Source: Monocercomonoides exilis (taxonomy: Eukaryota > Preaxostyla > Oxymonadida > Polymastigidae). Taken from it: DNA of 64,000 nt. Each line of letters opens with the position of its first letter. Position 1 is the first letter of the stretch. Positions 51,100-63,145 of the stretch are shown here, in pieces. A program made the position numbers and the translations under genes. The notes below the pieces were generated by a model that was given only the letters and a program-made list of their open reading frames with translations, did no database searches and was not told the origin of the DNA. The stretch is taken from contig LSRY02000007.1 in the NCBI GenBank assembly GCA_001643675.2, positions 1,814,001-1,878,000 on the forward strand, given 5' to 3'.

Positions 51100-54000
51100 C
51101 GTTGTTGTTGTTGTTGTTGTTGTTGGCTTGATTTTCATCCTCCAATGATTCTTTTATTTTTAAGCTGGACAAATTCAAAAAGTTCAACAAGAAACGAAGA
51201 TGCGAACATCAGACAAAAAAATTCTTTATGGTAGACAAAGAGGAACAAATTCTTCTCATAACAACCATTCCCTTATATTTCAGCCAAAAAGCAAAGCAAC
51301 TCGATTGGAACAAGCAATCGAAAGATATCGGCAGAAGGTATTTTTAGCGTTTTTATTGAAAAAGAATTAGAAACGAGCTTAATTTAATGTTTATTATTCC
51401 ATTTTTAAATCAATACAATTGAAGCACTTCGAACAAATGAAGAAAAAAGAGACTGATGATGAAGAAGACGATGATTCCGAACGCGACGAACTCGTATCCA
51501 TCGTTAAAAGATCAGAAAGCCGCCAAGGCGAACGCAAGAGACTACGCGAAACGCTTAGACCAGCTTCTCCAATTAGAAGTTTGAGAGGGAAAGAGGATGA
51601 AACTAAAAAGGACGATGCAGAGGAAACGCATCTGCTCCGCACAAGCCAAACGTTGAAAACGTTTGAATCAATCAACATAAATCAATTTGCACATACTTTT
51701 ATTTTTATTTATTTATTTATTTATTCTTTCTCTGTTAATTGACTTTATTTCATTTATTTTTTTTTTAACATTTTTAACGAATAATTCATATATAATTTTT
51801 TTTGTTAATATATTTGCTTCAAAACTGTGATTTTTGTCAGCCGTTCATTTTCTCCATCGGATGAGCATTCAGATTTCGTTTCAGAAGATGATGTTCATAA
51901 AGCAATCCAGAAAACCCCAAGTTCAATCTTTTCTTCTCATTCTGGCTTCCCTCCTCGTTCTGCTTCTTCTCTAAGCTTTTCTTCTTCTTCTTTTCAGCGT
52001 CCTGTTTCGTCTTCCTTCACTTCTCCAACATTCTGTCAAAGTTTCACTGAATTCTCTCCAAACACTCCGTCTTCCAATACTTTCTATCCATCTACCACAC
52101 ACAATAAAAAATCGAGGCTTATGCAAACAAGCGCAGCAAGATCGTCTTTTGATATGAATTATTCGCTTCGTTCATCGCCTTTTATGTTTTCTCGTTCCTC
52201 TGTCAATTATCAGAGACGAGTTAATCCTCTTTCCCTTTCAGCACAAGCAACAGCACAATGGAGGCATATGGTGGAGCACGAAGTTAAGAAAAGGCAAGAA
52301 ATGATGGAGAAGGAAAGGGAAAGGGAAAGGGAAAGAGCAGAAAGAGAGAGAATGATTGAAAGAAGAGCAGCGACAGAGCACAGAAAGAAAAGGATCGTTA
52401 TTTCAGTTCCAAGAAATGTTCGTTGCAAAAAGTGGAGCAATTCAAGAAAAGGAGTAAATATTAAAAGAAATTCAGAAGTTAATTATGAAAAAAGTGAAGA
52501 AAGCCAAACAGAATCGGGAGATGCTTGTATGATTTCAAGATATGATGAAATCGACGAAAAAGGAGAAGATTTAGGAGTGCAAGCTTTTATGACAGAGCTG
52601 CCCGAGTCTCGTAACTCTGATAGTTTGCTATGCAATTCTGGGTTTTCTTCACCAGATGTTGAAGATCGCTATGCTCATTCAAAAGCACAATCACCTTTGT
52701 TTGAAGATTCAACAACAGGGCATGACAGTCAATTCACAGAAAAATCATCCAGTGCAAACTGGATTGTTCTGGAAGTCGACTCCTCTTTCAGACGATGGAG
52801 CATGCTAGTTCAGCATCGCTGGGCTGTTGTCATTTCTTCTGTTTCGAGATTGTTCTGCTTGGCTGACGCAGTCAATGAAGACAGGGCACGCCGTAATTTG
52901 AGAGATTTGCGTCAAGCAGCACATCTTGAAAGAGAGCAGACGAAGGAGAAAGAAGAAAGGCTTAAGCGAAGGAAGGCAATGACACGTGCTTGGATGGTGC
53001 TGTCAAGGGCGATAGGACGTTATGTGAGCTCTTTCCGAGCGAAACAGCGCTTGTGTGCATTGGAGATGATTTCTAGTGTGCTGAAAGATGTTGAGCGCAA
53101 TAGAAAGCTCACTCGGGTGATCAAAGAATATCGGGCACGAGTGAAACGGGCACAGATGGTTGCAAAGAGGTTTTTGGAGTGCCAGCACGCTCGAATGGAG
53201 GTTGCACTAATGATGTGGAACGAAGAAGAAGAGGTGATTCTGAAGGGTCGGCCAAGGAGAATTGTCAGCGCTGATCTGTATCCAGTAAGAAAAACGAGGA
53301 TTTCTTCTTCTTTAATGCAAAGCTTTAATGACAGAAGGCTTGAAAAATTTTCATCTGAATCATCATATGAAGGAATAGATGAATATGGTTTTCAACTTTC
53401 AACGAGCCTAATGAACCAAAAAGGTTATGGCGGTAAAAGGAAGAAGGAGAGAGATGTTATAATTGAGCTTCTTAATACTAAAACTATATTTGGGGGTCTT
53501 GTTGGAACGCTCAACGCTAAAGAAAAAAGAAAAAAGGGGAAAGAGGAAAATGATAGAATAGCTTTTACGTCGAAAAGAAACGTACAACATGCATCGAGGG
53601 GTCATTTATACATCAGCTCAAAAGATTTATCGAGAGGATATTCACAGAAGAGTCTCAAAACATCTCCATCCCTTTCACGCTTTGGATTATCTCCATCGAA
53701 GTTATTTGGTTCCACCTCTCTCAATTATCAAAAATCCACCAAAAAATTGGATAGTGATTTAATTGGAGACGAAAGACGTAAGTTTGTCATCCAAGAAAAG
53801 CTTTCTGAACTTCGTCATCAGCACATGTCCAACTTTGATTCATTGTTTAAGCAGAAGCAAAAGCTGGAGCAAAAGCCGAACGATAGACCGACTTCAACAG
53901 GAAAAAGTTGCAATAGCTCAGATAAAATTTCTTTAAAAGATGCAATTAATGTTCAATTAATATCTTCAGCATCATCTGTTGATGAAATTGAAAGTTACAT

Positions 54001-54340
54001 AAATGATGCTCCTTCTCAGAATACTATTGAATCAACCAAGCCACTTCATTCTCGTTCAAATTCTATAAATGTACATAAAGTTCAAAGAACTGATTCAAAT
54101 TTTTGTTTCATTTGCTTTCCTCCTTTCTTATTTTTTCGTGCTTTTAAGGCCACCCTTCCATCTCTCATTACGTCCACCTACCAGCAAGCAACTGGAAGAT
54201 CGGCAATCTTATCGCATATGCACAATTTAAATGTGAATTATCAGCAACCTTCAATGCCACAGGTGTTAAATGAGCAGGAACAAAAAAATGAAGATTTAAC
54301 AAAATATGAGGATGAAGAAAAGGGAACATCGAAAGATTAG
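50572..54340 (+). CDS. Large coiled-coil protein, five exons, unknown function
   Basis: Exons 50572-50713, 50771-50998, 51165-51337, 51425-51660 and 51841-54340; introns 57, 166, 87 and 180 nt, phases consistent, about 1,092 residues. The N-terminal part is helical and acidic (MVSEILKALSDFKIDDKALE, then ATRLEQAIERYRQKHFEQMK). The middle is Ser-rich, with an Arg/Glu helix EMMEKERERERERAERERMI at about 52303-52362. Around 52745-53230 an ordered W/R-rich helical segment contains repeated R-x-x-x-R units (RWSMLVQHRWAVVISSV, RAWMVLSRAIGRYVSSF), vaguely like IQ/Sfi1-type calmodulin- or centrin-binding helices. That comparison is weak. A pyrimidine tract ending AAG near 54148 might be a last acceptor, but removing it changes the C-terminus, so it is left unspliced. 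Possibly cytoskeletal. Confidence 0.65.
51054..51124. repeat. 46-T run and (GTT)n inside an intron
   Basis: Homopolymer T at 51054-51099 followed by GTT repeats, inside intron 2 (50999-51164) of the coiled-coil gene, where it extends the pyrimidine tract. Confidence 0.85.
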
Positions 54341-55020
54341 ACTTTTATCATCGGAAATGGAAGAGCGTAGAATGTTATTGATCAAAAAGAAAAGAAATAT
54401 AACAATTATATTTTAATTTTTTTCAGGGTAGGAATACATGTGAAAAAAAGTCAAAGGATTCTGCAGATGTAATAAAAGTTTTATTCTAAATTCATGAACT
54501 TGGTTATTGTTATGAATGCCACTAACCACTGTTCTGGAGCTTTCCTTTTTTGAAAATTTTCTGAAATATGTCATTTACAAGTATTCGTTTCTTGAAACAA
54601 CAGTTGTCAGATTTCTATACTGTATTTTATGTGATGGCTTTTGTTGATTTTTTGTTGATTTTTTCGAGAGCCTTCGATATATATATTTTTTGATGAAACT
54701 TTTTCTTTTTGAAATTGTTTTTGTTTTTGTTTGCACTTTGCAGTAAAGTGCGCAGTGACATTCTGCATTTGAATTAGCATTTTTACATGTTAAATACAAT
54801 TGATATCTTTCTTGTTTTTCGTTTGGTAAATTATTCATGTATATTTTCACTTTTGTTTGTTTCATGATTCCTTTTCCATTTCCCTTTCATTTTTTTTTCA
54901 AGTTTCTTTATAAAATTTTCTTATAACGATTAAAATAACATATATCTATCTAAATTCTGTTTTGACTCACAAAATTTCTAAAGAGTGGAAATAATTGCGA
55001 AGAAAAACTATTTTCTAACT
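54341..55020. other. Spacer ending at the 6.2-kb inverted-terminus block
   Basis: AT-rich, no gene. The last 15 bases (55006-55020) are the left direct flank of the block starting at 55021. Confidence 0.5.
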
Positions 55021-55048
55021 GGGTGATTTTTTTTGATATCATAAAAAA
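55021..55048 (+). repeat. Left terminus of the putative 6.2-kb element
   Basis: 28 bp, perfect inverse of 61162-61189; the two ends diverge directly after the A run. Confidence 0.7.
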
Positions 55049-55589
55049 AGATCAAAAATCGAAAAAATAAAATCTATTGTGGTATTTGATGATCAAAGAG
55101 TTTTTAGATCAATTTCAAGTATATAACTTCTATTTCTGTAATATATATTTGTTTTATTGTTATAGTAAAAAAACATACCTTTTTAATGTTTTTGTTAAAA
55201 AGATTTTTTTTGATCAAGTAAAATAAAAATTAACCTAAAATAAATAAAGTTAAACCAACAAAACTCATCAAAAAGACAAAAAAATATTCTTAACTTGCTC
55301 AAAAAAGCTAATAAAAGGGAAAAAATATTTAAAGAACTTTTAAATATGCAACAAATTTGTGAATTTTTATTTTTCCGTAGAAAAAGAAATGAGCTTTCCA
55401 TTAATCAAGATGAAACCTCATTGAAAAATTCCCGAATCTGCCGAACAGCACGACGGATTCAGCAAACGAAGATTATGCTATTTAGGAAACTGTAGTTTTA
55501 AAAATAATGACTCAATTACAAAACTTCTCTTTTTATTCTTTATGCAAATTCAGTTAAAGCTTACTTCTAAATACACCATATCGTTTCCT

Positions 55590-58166
55590 TTCATTTCTCC
55601 TCGACATTTTTAAATTCTTCCTTCGTTAACTTCGTGCTTTTCCTAAGTTCCTGCTCTTGTTGCTTTGTGAAGAAATCAACATTGAATTCGCCTGAGCCAT
55701 CATTTGTTTTTTGTTTATGCCATTTCTTTCCCTCTTTCATCATCATCTTCCTCTTTCTCTTGATCATCCTTTTCTTTCGTTTTTGCTTCCACTTCCTTTA
55801 ACTCTCTCTCCATCATCGCTCTCATCTCTTCCTATGGCAACTGTATCTTTTGCTTCACAAGCAACTCACTTTGATGATCAAAATTGATATCCTTCCACTC
55901 AACTTCCAAACCTTCTATCTTCTCTTTCTCTTCCTTCGGCTCTCGGCATCAGCAGCAATTAAACAATGGCATGCCCTGTTCTTCCCTTCCTTGTGGAGTT
56001 TGGCTCATCCTTAACACTTTATCCTTTCCCTTCTGAACCCTCTGCTCTCTCCCATGCTCACTCTCAGAGTCGTTTGGAAGCGCTTCATCGAAGCTTTCTG
56101 AGAAATCTATTAGTTCTTTTTAATTTGTTGTTTTGTGAGCGCTGAATATGAGCAAGAGTTTAGATTGTGGAATAAGTTGCAGCTTGGGAGAAGAAGAAGA
56201 GGAAGGGAATGAAGGAGAAGGAGCAAATGGTTGAGGAATTGATTATTCCCTCTTTCAAATACGTTTCTGGAAGAAGAAAATCATTCTTGTTGTTGAGGAG
56301 CGAACTCAGTGACTCAGATATGGCAGTTCTTCTCTTCTCATTGGACCATGTTACACTGTGGCTGTTTTGCGCTGCATTCTACTGAGGTGGAGAAGCTGTG
56401 TGCGTTCTTCAGTCAGTTTGTGGAGCATGTCATGGTGGGATCAGCGTAGCATAGAATTAGAACCGAGGCAATCAATGGAATCTGCAGAAAAGGTGAGCAC
56501 AGGAAAGAACGCAGTCGAGACAAAGTGGGCGAATGACCTTGTGTGCGAGGAGAAGACGGACATGAACACCAATCTTCTTCTTCTTTATCTCTTTAGAAAC
56601 ACTCTCCTTTTCTTCATCCTCATCACCATCATCTTCCTCCGTATCTTCTCCTGTTCCTCTTTTTCCCAACAGGTGCATACAGATTAAGCAAAGCGCCAGC
56701 AGTTATTATTTTCGCTATTTCATTGGCCGTTGGTGAAGCCAGTAGTCCAACAAGATTCGACACAACACCCCAGCTCAGCAAACGACGCTATAGCTCTTCC
56801 TTCGTGACTGTTTGTTCGTTGTTCGCTTCTTTATCCTTCTCGTTTCTCATCTCCTTCGCATCCCCATGCATCACCCTTCCCTCATATCCCCTCCGTGGTC
56901 TTCCATCATATCCTCCATCTCATTTTCCCTCACCATCTCCTTCTTCATCCGGCCCTTTTCCTTCTACAAGCGCCTCGATGATTTCGACGCGTTGTTCCGC
57001 ACAATCGCCTGTTGTGAGTGCATCAGCTCGACTGGCTTTTTTAACAGAGCCTTGTCGAGCGAGCTGGCAAACAGCTTGAACGACTTGGTGGTCAACGAGA
57101 AAAGAATGGAAGAAGCCTTGTCGATGTATTCAGCGCAACGCGAGTGCAGCAGGCGGTGGATGGACTAAAAAATGCCTTGGCGCAGGAACACAGAGTGGAA
57201 CACAGCACCGTTGGTGATGAACTTGTTTATCACACGAAGAGAAGAAGAGACAAGAAGGTACCAACGGAAACTGAATGTGAATATATATGCGTATTTGTGA
57301 ATAATGATTACGAATGAGTGAAAAAGAGTGTGTAAAAAGGAAGAAGAAAAAGAATTCGAAAAGAAAGAAAGAAAATAATGTGAATGAAATTTCAATTAAT
57401 AGTTTCTGGCAAACACCATGAAACTGATCAATTGCTTTGCAACAGCGTCATTCAGCAAATAATATTTATTGCTTTGCAAGACAACTGAAAAATCATAGAT
57501 ATTATTCCACCATCATAACTATTCATCATTTGAGGGTGAACAAAAAATTTAAATAAAGATAAATATTTGAAAAGCAGAATACAGATTAACAAAAATAAAT
57601 GAAACAATTAATGAAATATATTCTATTTTTCAGAATAATTCATATTTTCCATACAATTCTGGTTCCCCATGTGAGTCATTGCGTTTAGTCCCCTCAGCCT
57701 GCGGATGTCGTCGAAGCCGCAGACCATTAACTGCACAACAGGAAACGCACAGCCCAGCGAATGTGGAACTTCTATCGAAAAAAAAGCACTACAAACAACA
57801 CTGGCACACAGCTCAATCACATTCCACCGCTTTTCTTTGAACGAACGCCATAAGCTGTGCTTGATGGATGGCAGGTTGGTTGGGGAAAGAGAAAAGGAAG
57901 AAGAAGAAGAAGAAGAAGAAGGTGATGGCGATGATGGTGATGAAATAAGAAATGAAGAAGAAGTGAATAAAGATGATTTGCATGCAGATGTAAACGTTGA
58001 GAAAGTGATTGCGTTCGATAATATGCTGCTGAATCCTTCTTGGATTTTTGATTTCTGGCTGATAAGCCGAGCAAAGCGTGGTTTCAATCGATACGGGCTT
58101 ATTCTTCCTTTTATCCCATTCTATTTTTTCTGAGCCTTTCTGATGTCTTTGTCAAATCCATCTTCT

Positions 58167-58198
<32 letters not shown>

Positions 58199-60385
58199 CT
58201 CTTCATTTTTCTCATTATCTATGCATTTATCTGTTAGACACAATGATCCCCTTTCATCTTTATCACTCACAAACTCATTTGCACTCCTCTTCTCATCCTT
58301 CTTCTCTCCCTTTCCTTCTTTCCCCTCCTTCTCACCACACACCCGAACACCCTGGCTAGCCACATACGCTGCATTGTTCAGAAGGATGCTCTGTGGCTCA
58401 AACACATCCCTCGTCGCTGATACGCTGCTGCTTGCAAACACACCTGCATTGCCCAATCTGCTCTTCCCAAGAATCGCACGAGGGATCGGCACAGTCACAA
58501 GCGGAGGCAGCGAGAAGGATGAAATAGAAGAAGAAGAAGAAGGAGAAGAAGGAGTGGAAGAAGACATGTTTGATAAAGAGGCAGAGCTTGGGCTAGTCAT
58601 GTCGAAGGTCTTCTGCGTGAGTGAAGAGGAGTCTGTGGCAGGAGATGAAGGAGTGAGTGGCTTTGGAGGAGTTCCAACAAGAACAGAAGGGGCAGACAAT
58701 TGCGTGTGTGGCAAGGGAGAAAAAGGAGGAGAAGCAAATGTTGAGGAGGCTGTGATGTTTTGAGTGTGCAGCTGGGCAGATGAGAGCGTGCTGCCGAACG
58801 AGTAAAATGTTTGCTACTGTTCATCATCTTCATCATCACCTCCTTCTTCTTCTCTTCCCCTTCCCCTTCCTTTCACTTGATGCTCACACCAGCCTTGTGT
58901 CGAAAGCTTCAATTTGCGATATGCAAAACTCGTCTATCTCCTTCGTCTTCGCCTTTGGCTCTTCCTGCTGTCTCCCTTTCCTCTGCTCGGAGCTCAATTT
59001 GCTTCTGAAATCCACCTTCTTTGCCTCTTCCATTTGAACTTGAACTTCTCTCTCTTCGCTTCTTGGTGGTGTCATAAAGCGAGCAGATGAATGCAATGTC
59101 CCTTGAAGCTCCTTCCCTCTTCCACTGCTATTTCTCATTCGATGCCCATTCGCCTCATTCACCCTGTTCAGCACAGCCGGAGCGTGGAATTTGTACGAAG
59201 TGCTGAAGCAGAGCGGAATGTACTGCTGCAAAAAAGGAAAACTGTTCAGATGTCGATTCAGCGAAGCTGCAGAATGCATTAATAACGAATATGATGATGT
59301 TGAGAAAATAGAAACAGAATGATTCAATTTTTTGTTCAATTTTGTGGCTCTGCCAAATGACTCTTACTAACGAATCAAAATGTTGATGATCTGATCCGGC
59401 TGCATGTGATAGTGATCAACAAAGAAGATGTTAAAGAAGTTGAGAGGATGAAAAGATGCGGAAGAAGAAGAAGGCGAGGTGATTGAGAGATGTGAAATCA
59501 GTCGAACGATATTTCCGAAGAAAAATATGAGTTCAGTGTGATGTTTTCTCAAAATGCATTTTCGTATAAAGCAAGTTGACTTCACAAGAAGGCAATTATT
59601 CAAATTACAAATATTTTAGCAATCAATTTCCAATTAATCTATAAAGAAGGATTTCTTCAAGTCAATTCACTAACTTTTTGCGATTTTTTCTCCTTTCCCC
59701 TCAAAATATAAAATGAAGATATTTCTCAATTTCTTTTCTTTTCTATTTTTCCTCTTCCTTTCAGCTCACAAAATCATCAGAAAATATCAATCCCTTCCTT
59801 TTCTTCACATTTCTCTATCTCTTCCAAAAAAATCTTCTCCTCTCATAAAAAATACCCCTCTTCCATTTGAACATTTCAGAATATTCTTCTTCCTTCCCGC
59901 TTTTGACCTCTTTTCCTTTTTTTCAAAATCCATTTCTCCAATCAACAATAAGCCCTCTTTCATCATCCTCAGCCACTTCTCTACATATTTTCTACATTAT
60001 CTTCTCCAAATCTCCATTTGCTCTTCTCCATCCCTCTGTCTCAAAATTTCTTCCATTCCAAACCCACTTTCGAAACATCAACATTCCAAAAAACCACTCA
60101 ACTCCCACACTCTCCCACAAAAATTAAACTTCCATCTCTTCTCTCCCCCATATCCCTCATGTGTCTGGTGTTTATGAGATAAACACAAAATACTGTTTGG
60201 ATATTTCAGAATAATTTTTTAAGGGGTAGATCATGACATAAATAGAAAAAGTCATCTGGACATCAATCGCACTGCGGGTTGGTTGAGAAGACACTCCCAA
60301 TGAGATACACGATGTATTTTGTGGAGATGCATTCCATGCTGTATTTGACCATTCTGGTGCCGAAATGAAGAGATTGATTTATTTT
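55590..60385 (-). pseudogene. Decayed minus-strand gene, helical-repeat-like, unknown family
   Basis: A series of minus-strand blocks has clearly protein-like composition: HFGTRMVKYSMECISTKYIV (about 60290-60385), FIRKCILRKHHTELIFFFGN and VDHYHMQPDQIINILIR (59367-59600), FPFLQQYIPLCFSTSYKFHA (58884-59290), LVTVPIPRAILGKSRLGNAG (58121-58714), RLISQKSKIQEGFSSI and VVQLMVCGFDDIRRLRGLNA (57641-58087), then WGVVSNLVGLLASPTANEIA near 56720-56780, and EFNVDFFTKQQEQELRKSTK at the end. Some joins could be introns, but in-frame stops at 57165-57167 (TAG), 56920-56922 (TGA), 56788-56790 (TAG) and 55832-55834 (TAG), plus a frame change at an A6 run near 57037-57045, indicate decay. The Leu-rich helical blocks suggest an ARM/HEAT-like protein. 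It lies wholly inside the 55021-61189 block. Confidence 0.5.
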
Positions 60386-61161
60386 GAATGATGATGGCTG
60401 TGGAAATGAGTGTGCTTGGCAAAAAACAGACGAGGGGTAATTTGTTCTTTATTTCTTTTTCTTTATATGAACATTAACCTGCCGACTGTTTTTGTGTTGT
60501 TTTCAGGGCAGCAGGCGTAAATGAATGAAAGCTTATGAAAGCGGGATATCTCGTTGAATAAGGTGGAAATGGAGTTGGGAGAGCGAATTCACATGGAAAG
60601 TGTGAAAAATAAAGAAATTCTCATAAATATTAAAGATGTTAATTTTTAAAGAAATACAGGAAGCCTTGAATTGAGAAAGATGGAACTGAACGGAAAGCAA
60701 AATTTTTTCAAATTTCAGAATAGAAGAAAATCAATATATCCGAGAGAGAGATATGAATTTTGGAAAGGATGCTTGGCGAATCAGTTGCTAAAACTGTTGA
60801 AAATTTATTGTTTTTAACAAGTGTTTTAAGATCTTCAAAATCAGTTTTAAAATTTCATTGAAATAACATTATTTTTCATATATTTGCATAAAAAATTGAT
60901 TCGTTGAGACAGAAAATAATCATTATCATGTTTAAAAACCAGTAAAGTTATGTTTTGTTCTGTTTATTGAATTTTCGATATTTTTTTAATGCATTTTTTA
61001 ATTCTTTAACGAATTTGTAATAAAAACAATTTGAAATGAATAAAAATCAAAAAATAAGCAATAACAACTATATACAAAGCAATATTTTTGCATGATCATC
61101 ACTTTTATTTTTCTTTTTGAAGCAACCCTTAATGAAAAAATTTTTTGATCAAACGTCGAAA

Positions 61162-61189
61162 TTTTTTATGATATCAAAAAAAATCACCC
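61162..61189 (-). repeat. Right terminus of the putative 6.2-kb element
   Basis: 28 bp, perfect inverse of 55021-55048. Confidence 0.7.
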
Positions 61190-61309
61190 AACTATTTTCT
61201 CATTCTTAAGATATCAAAAGAGTATTCAATGCGTTTTACTCAAAATATGCTATTTTAATTATAATTTATTGAATTTTCTTTATAAACTATTTCAATATAA
61301 TGACACATG

Positions 61310-61515
61310 GCTGATCCTTTTTGAAATCATCCTTTTGTTCGAGTTTTGATCAAAATTTTTTTCTCAATGGGATTTTTGTGAAAATTATATTTTTACAATA
61401 ACAACATCATGAACGGAATGTAATTTCTGTTTAAGCTCATTTTTTCAAAATCCCATTGAGATAAAAAATTTTGATCAAAACTTGAACAAAAGTGTGATTT
61501 AAAAAAGGAACGGCT
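61310..61515. mobile_element. MITE-like inverted-repeat element at the duplication edge
   Basis: 206 bp. Arms of about 75 bp are inverse copies with a few mismatches, sharing AGTTTTGATCAAAATTTTTT and TCTCAATGGGATTTT. No open frame. It ends about 12 bp from the inner boundary of the right duplication arm (61528) and has no counterpart next to the left arm. Confidence 0.7.
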
Positions 61516-61610
61516 ATATTTTTTTTTATTGTACAAAAAGATCACAATTTATTCCTTTTGATTCTTCTGTTTCTTCTCGCTGAAAATCAATTATTCGAAC
61601 TGTTCATAAA

Positions 61611-61863
61611 GGGTATTATTTTTGAGAAGTCGCAAATGTTAAATAAAAGGATTTAGTAAAAATGTTCCTTATTTGATCGTTTTTTAATTTTTTATCAATC
61701 AGATTCCTCCATCATGCACTTTTTCTCGTATCAAATAGGTTTGTGAATTCAAATTCTATAAGTTATACAGTTTGCATTATTTAAAGAAAAAATAGGTCAA
61801 AAAATGTTCAATTTTTTTCAACACAAATATTAACCATTTGCGACTTTTCAAAAAGAATAGCCC
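61611..61863. mobile_element. MITE-like element, family 1, copy B
   Basis: 253 bp with inverted ends (GGGTATTATTTTTGAGAAGT at the left). It is the duplication partner of copy A at 18524-19050 with matching flanking sequence, so the element was present before the duplication. Confidence 0.7.
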
Positions 61864-63145
61864 ATATCATGTTTGTGGATTTCCTTGTTCAAGAATTCAA
61901 AGGATGTCATTTGAAACAAGTGGGCATCATCTTTCAGATTCATCAGTGGTTAATAAATGTCTTCCAATGAAATCTAAAGAACACATATGAGCGCAAAAGT
62001 CAGATGATCAGTATCTTTGTGGAAATATTGGAATGAAAATGATGAGAGGAGATTTTTCCTTTCATAATTTTTCTTTTATAATGCGAGATGAAATATTATT
62101 TATAAAAGAAAATCAACTTGATTTTTCTAATTTAAAGCCAAACTTTGTTTCGAATCTTATTTTAAAACTCTTTCTTTTATCATCAGTTGTGAAACATTGA
62201 AATAAATAATACACCGGTTTCAAAACACTATCAAATGCCCAAAAAATAATAAGAATCAAAATAAATGCAGTTTTTTTTTAAATTTTGAATTAGAATAAGA
62301 AAAACAATGCTTCAAGGGTTTCAGGTTTTGTTCAAATCAATGACACCTATTCGAAGCAATCAATACAAATACATATCATTCCTGAAGTTTTCATTCAAGG
62401 TGATATTTGATTCCATTTTCTTTTTCAACAAGTGATAAAAACAATTCTATAATTCATGTGACAGCTAAATTTCAAGGAAGCAAATTTTATACTAACTGAA
62501 CATTTTTGCAATAACATTTCACTTAGTAATTGCTTTTGTTTCGTGAAATGACAACGATAACAACAAAACATTTATCCATGCAAATTAAAAAGATCCCAGA
62601 ACATAACATTTATTTCTTAATCTCAATATTTGTTTGCTCTCCAAAACAGTCCCAAAATAAAAGAGGTGCTCAATTATTCTCCACGAAAGTTGTTTCTGAG
62701 CAAAACCAAAAAATTGAATGGAAAAAAGATATGGAAATAAGTGCATTTTAAAGGAAACTCATCGCACGACACATTAAACACAAAAATACCAAAAAAGATC
62801 TGTGCTCAAGGACTCCACACAAATTCCTCTTCTTGCTGTTTACCACAGCTTTGTAACAGCTCATAAATCTCCTCACAAAAATAAAAACAAAAGATAAATA
62901 AAAAAACCTAATTCTTAAATACTAATGATGCGACGATGTTCAATTTGAAATAAAAGTCTGGCTTCCAAATTACCCTGTGACCTGTTGGACTAATCTGTGA
63001 GAAAATGATTGCCTCAAGGCAACTCACAGATTCACCAACAAATCACTATTCTCAATCCATTCATCCTCACCATCCTGCACCAAGTATCCTCCATCTCTTT
63101 GGTGTTCTAATCCTGATTTTGGTATCTCAACAACCACTGCCTCCT
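61864..63145. other. 3' flank of the partial pseudokinase gene
   Basis: Inverted partner of 17243-18523. No gene; open frames are not conserved with the partner. Confidence 0.55.

Larger units (their letters stand above)
55021..61189. mobile_element. Putative 6.2-kb element with 28-bp inverted termini and 15-bp direct flanks
   Basis: The left end GGGTGATTTTTTTTGATATC... (28 bp to 55048) is repeated perfectly inverted at 61162-61189. Immediately outside, 55006-55020 and 61190-61204 match at 13 of 15 positions (shared AACTATTTTCT), like a slightly decayed target-site duplication. No transposase was recognised inside; the interior holds a decayed minus-strand gene. It may therefore be a non-autonomous element carrying captured host DNA, or two independent short elements that face each other by chance. 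T/A-rich termini lower the weight of the match. Confidence 0.45.

Noticed and set aside
51228-51281. Extra intron in the coiled-coil gene (GTAGAC...TTTCAG)
   Set aside because: Removing it shifts the phase away from the coiled-coil frame RLEQAIERYRQK that continues in the next exon.
59713-60177. 154-codon plus-strand frame with a signal-like N-terminus
   Set aside because: The plus strand is simply pyrimidine-rich here, and the flanking coding-like blocks are on the minus strand, so this is probably antisense to the decayed gene.
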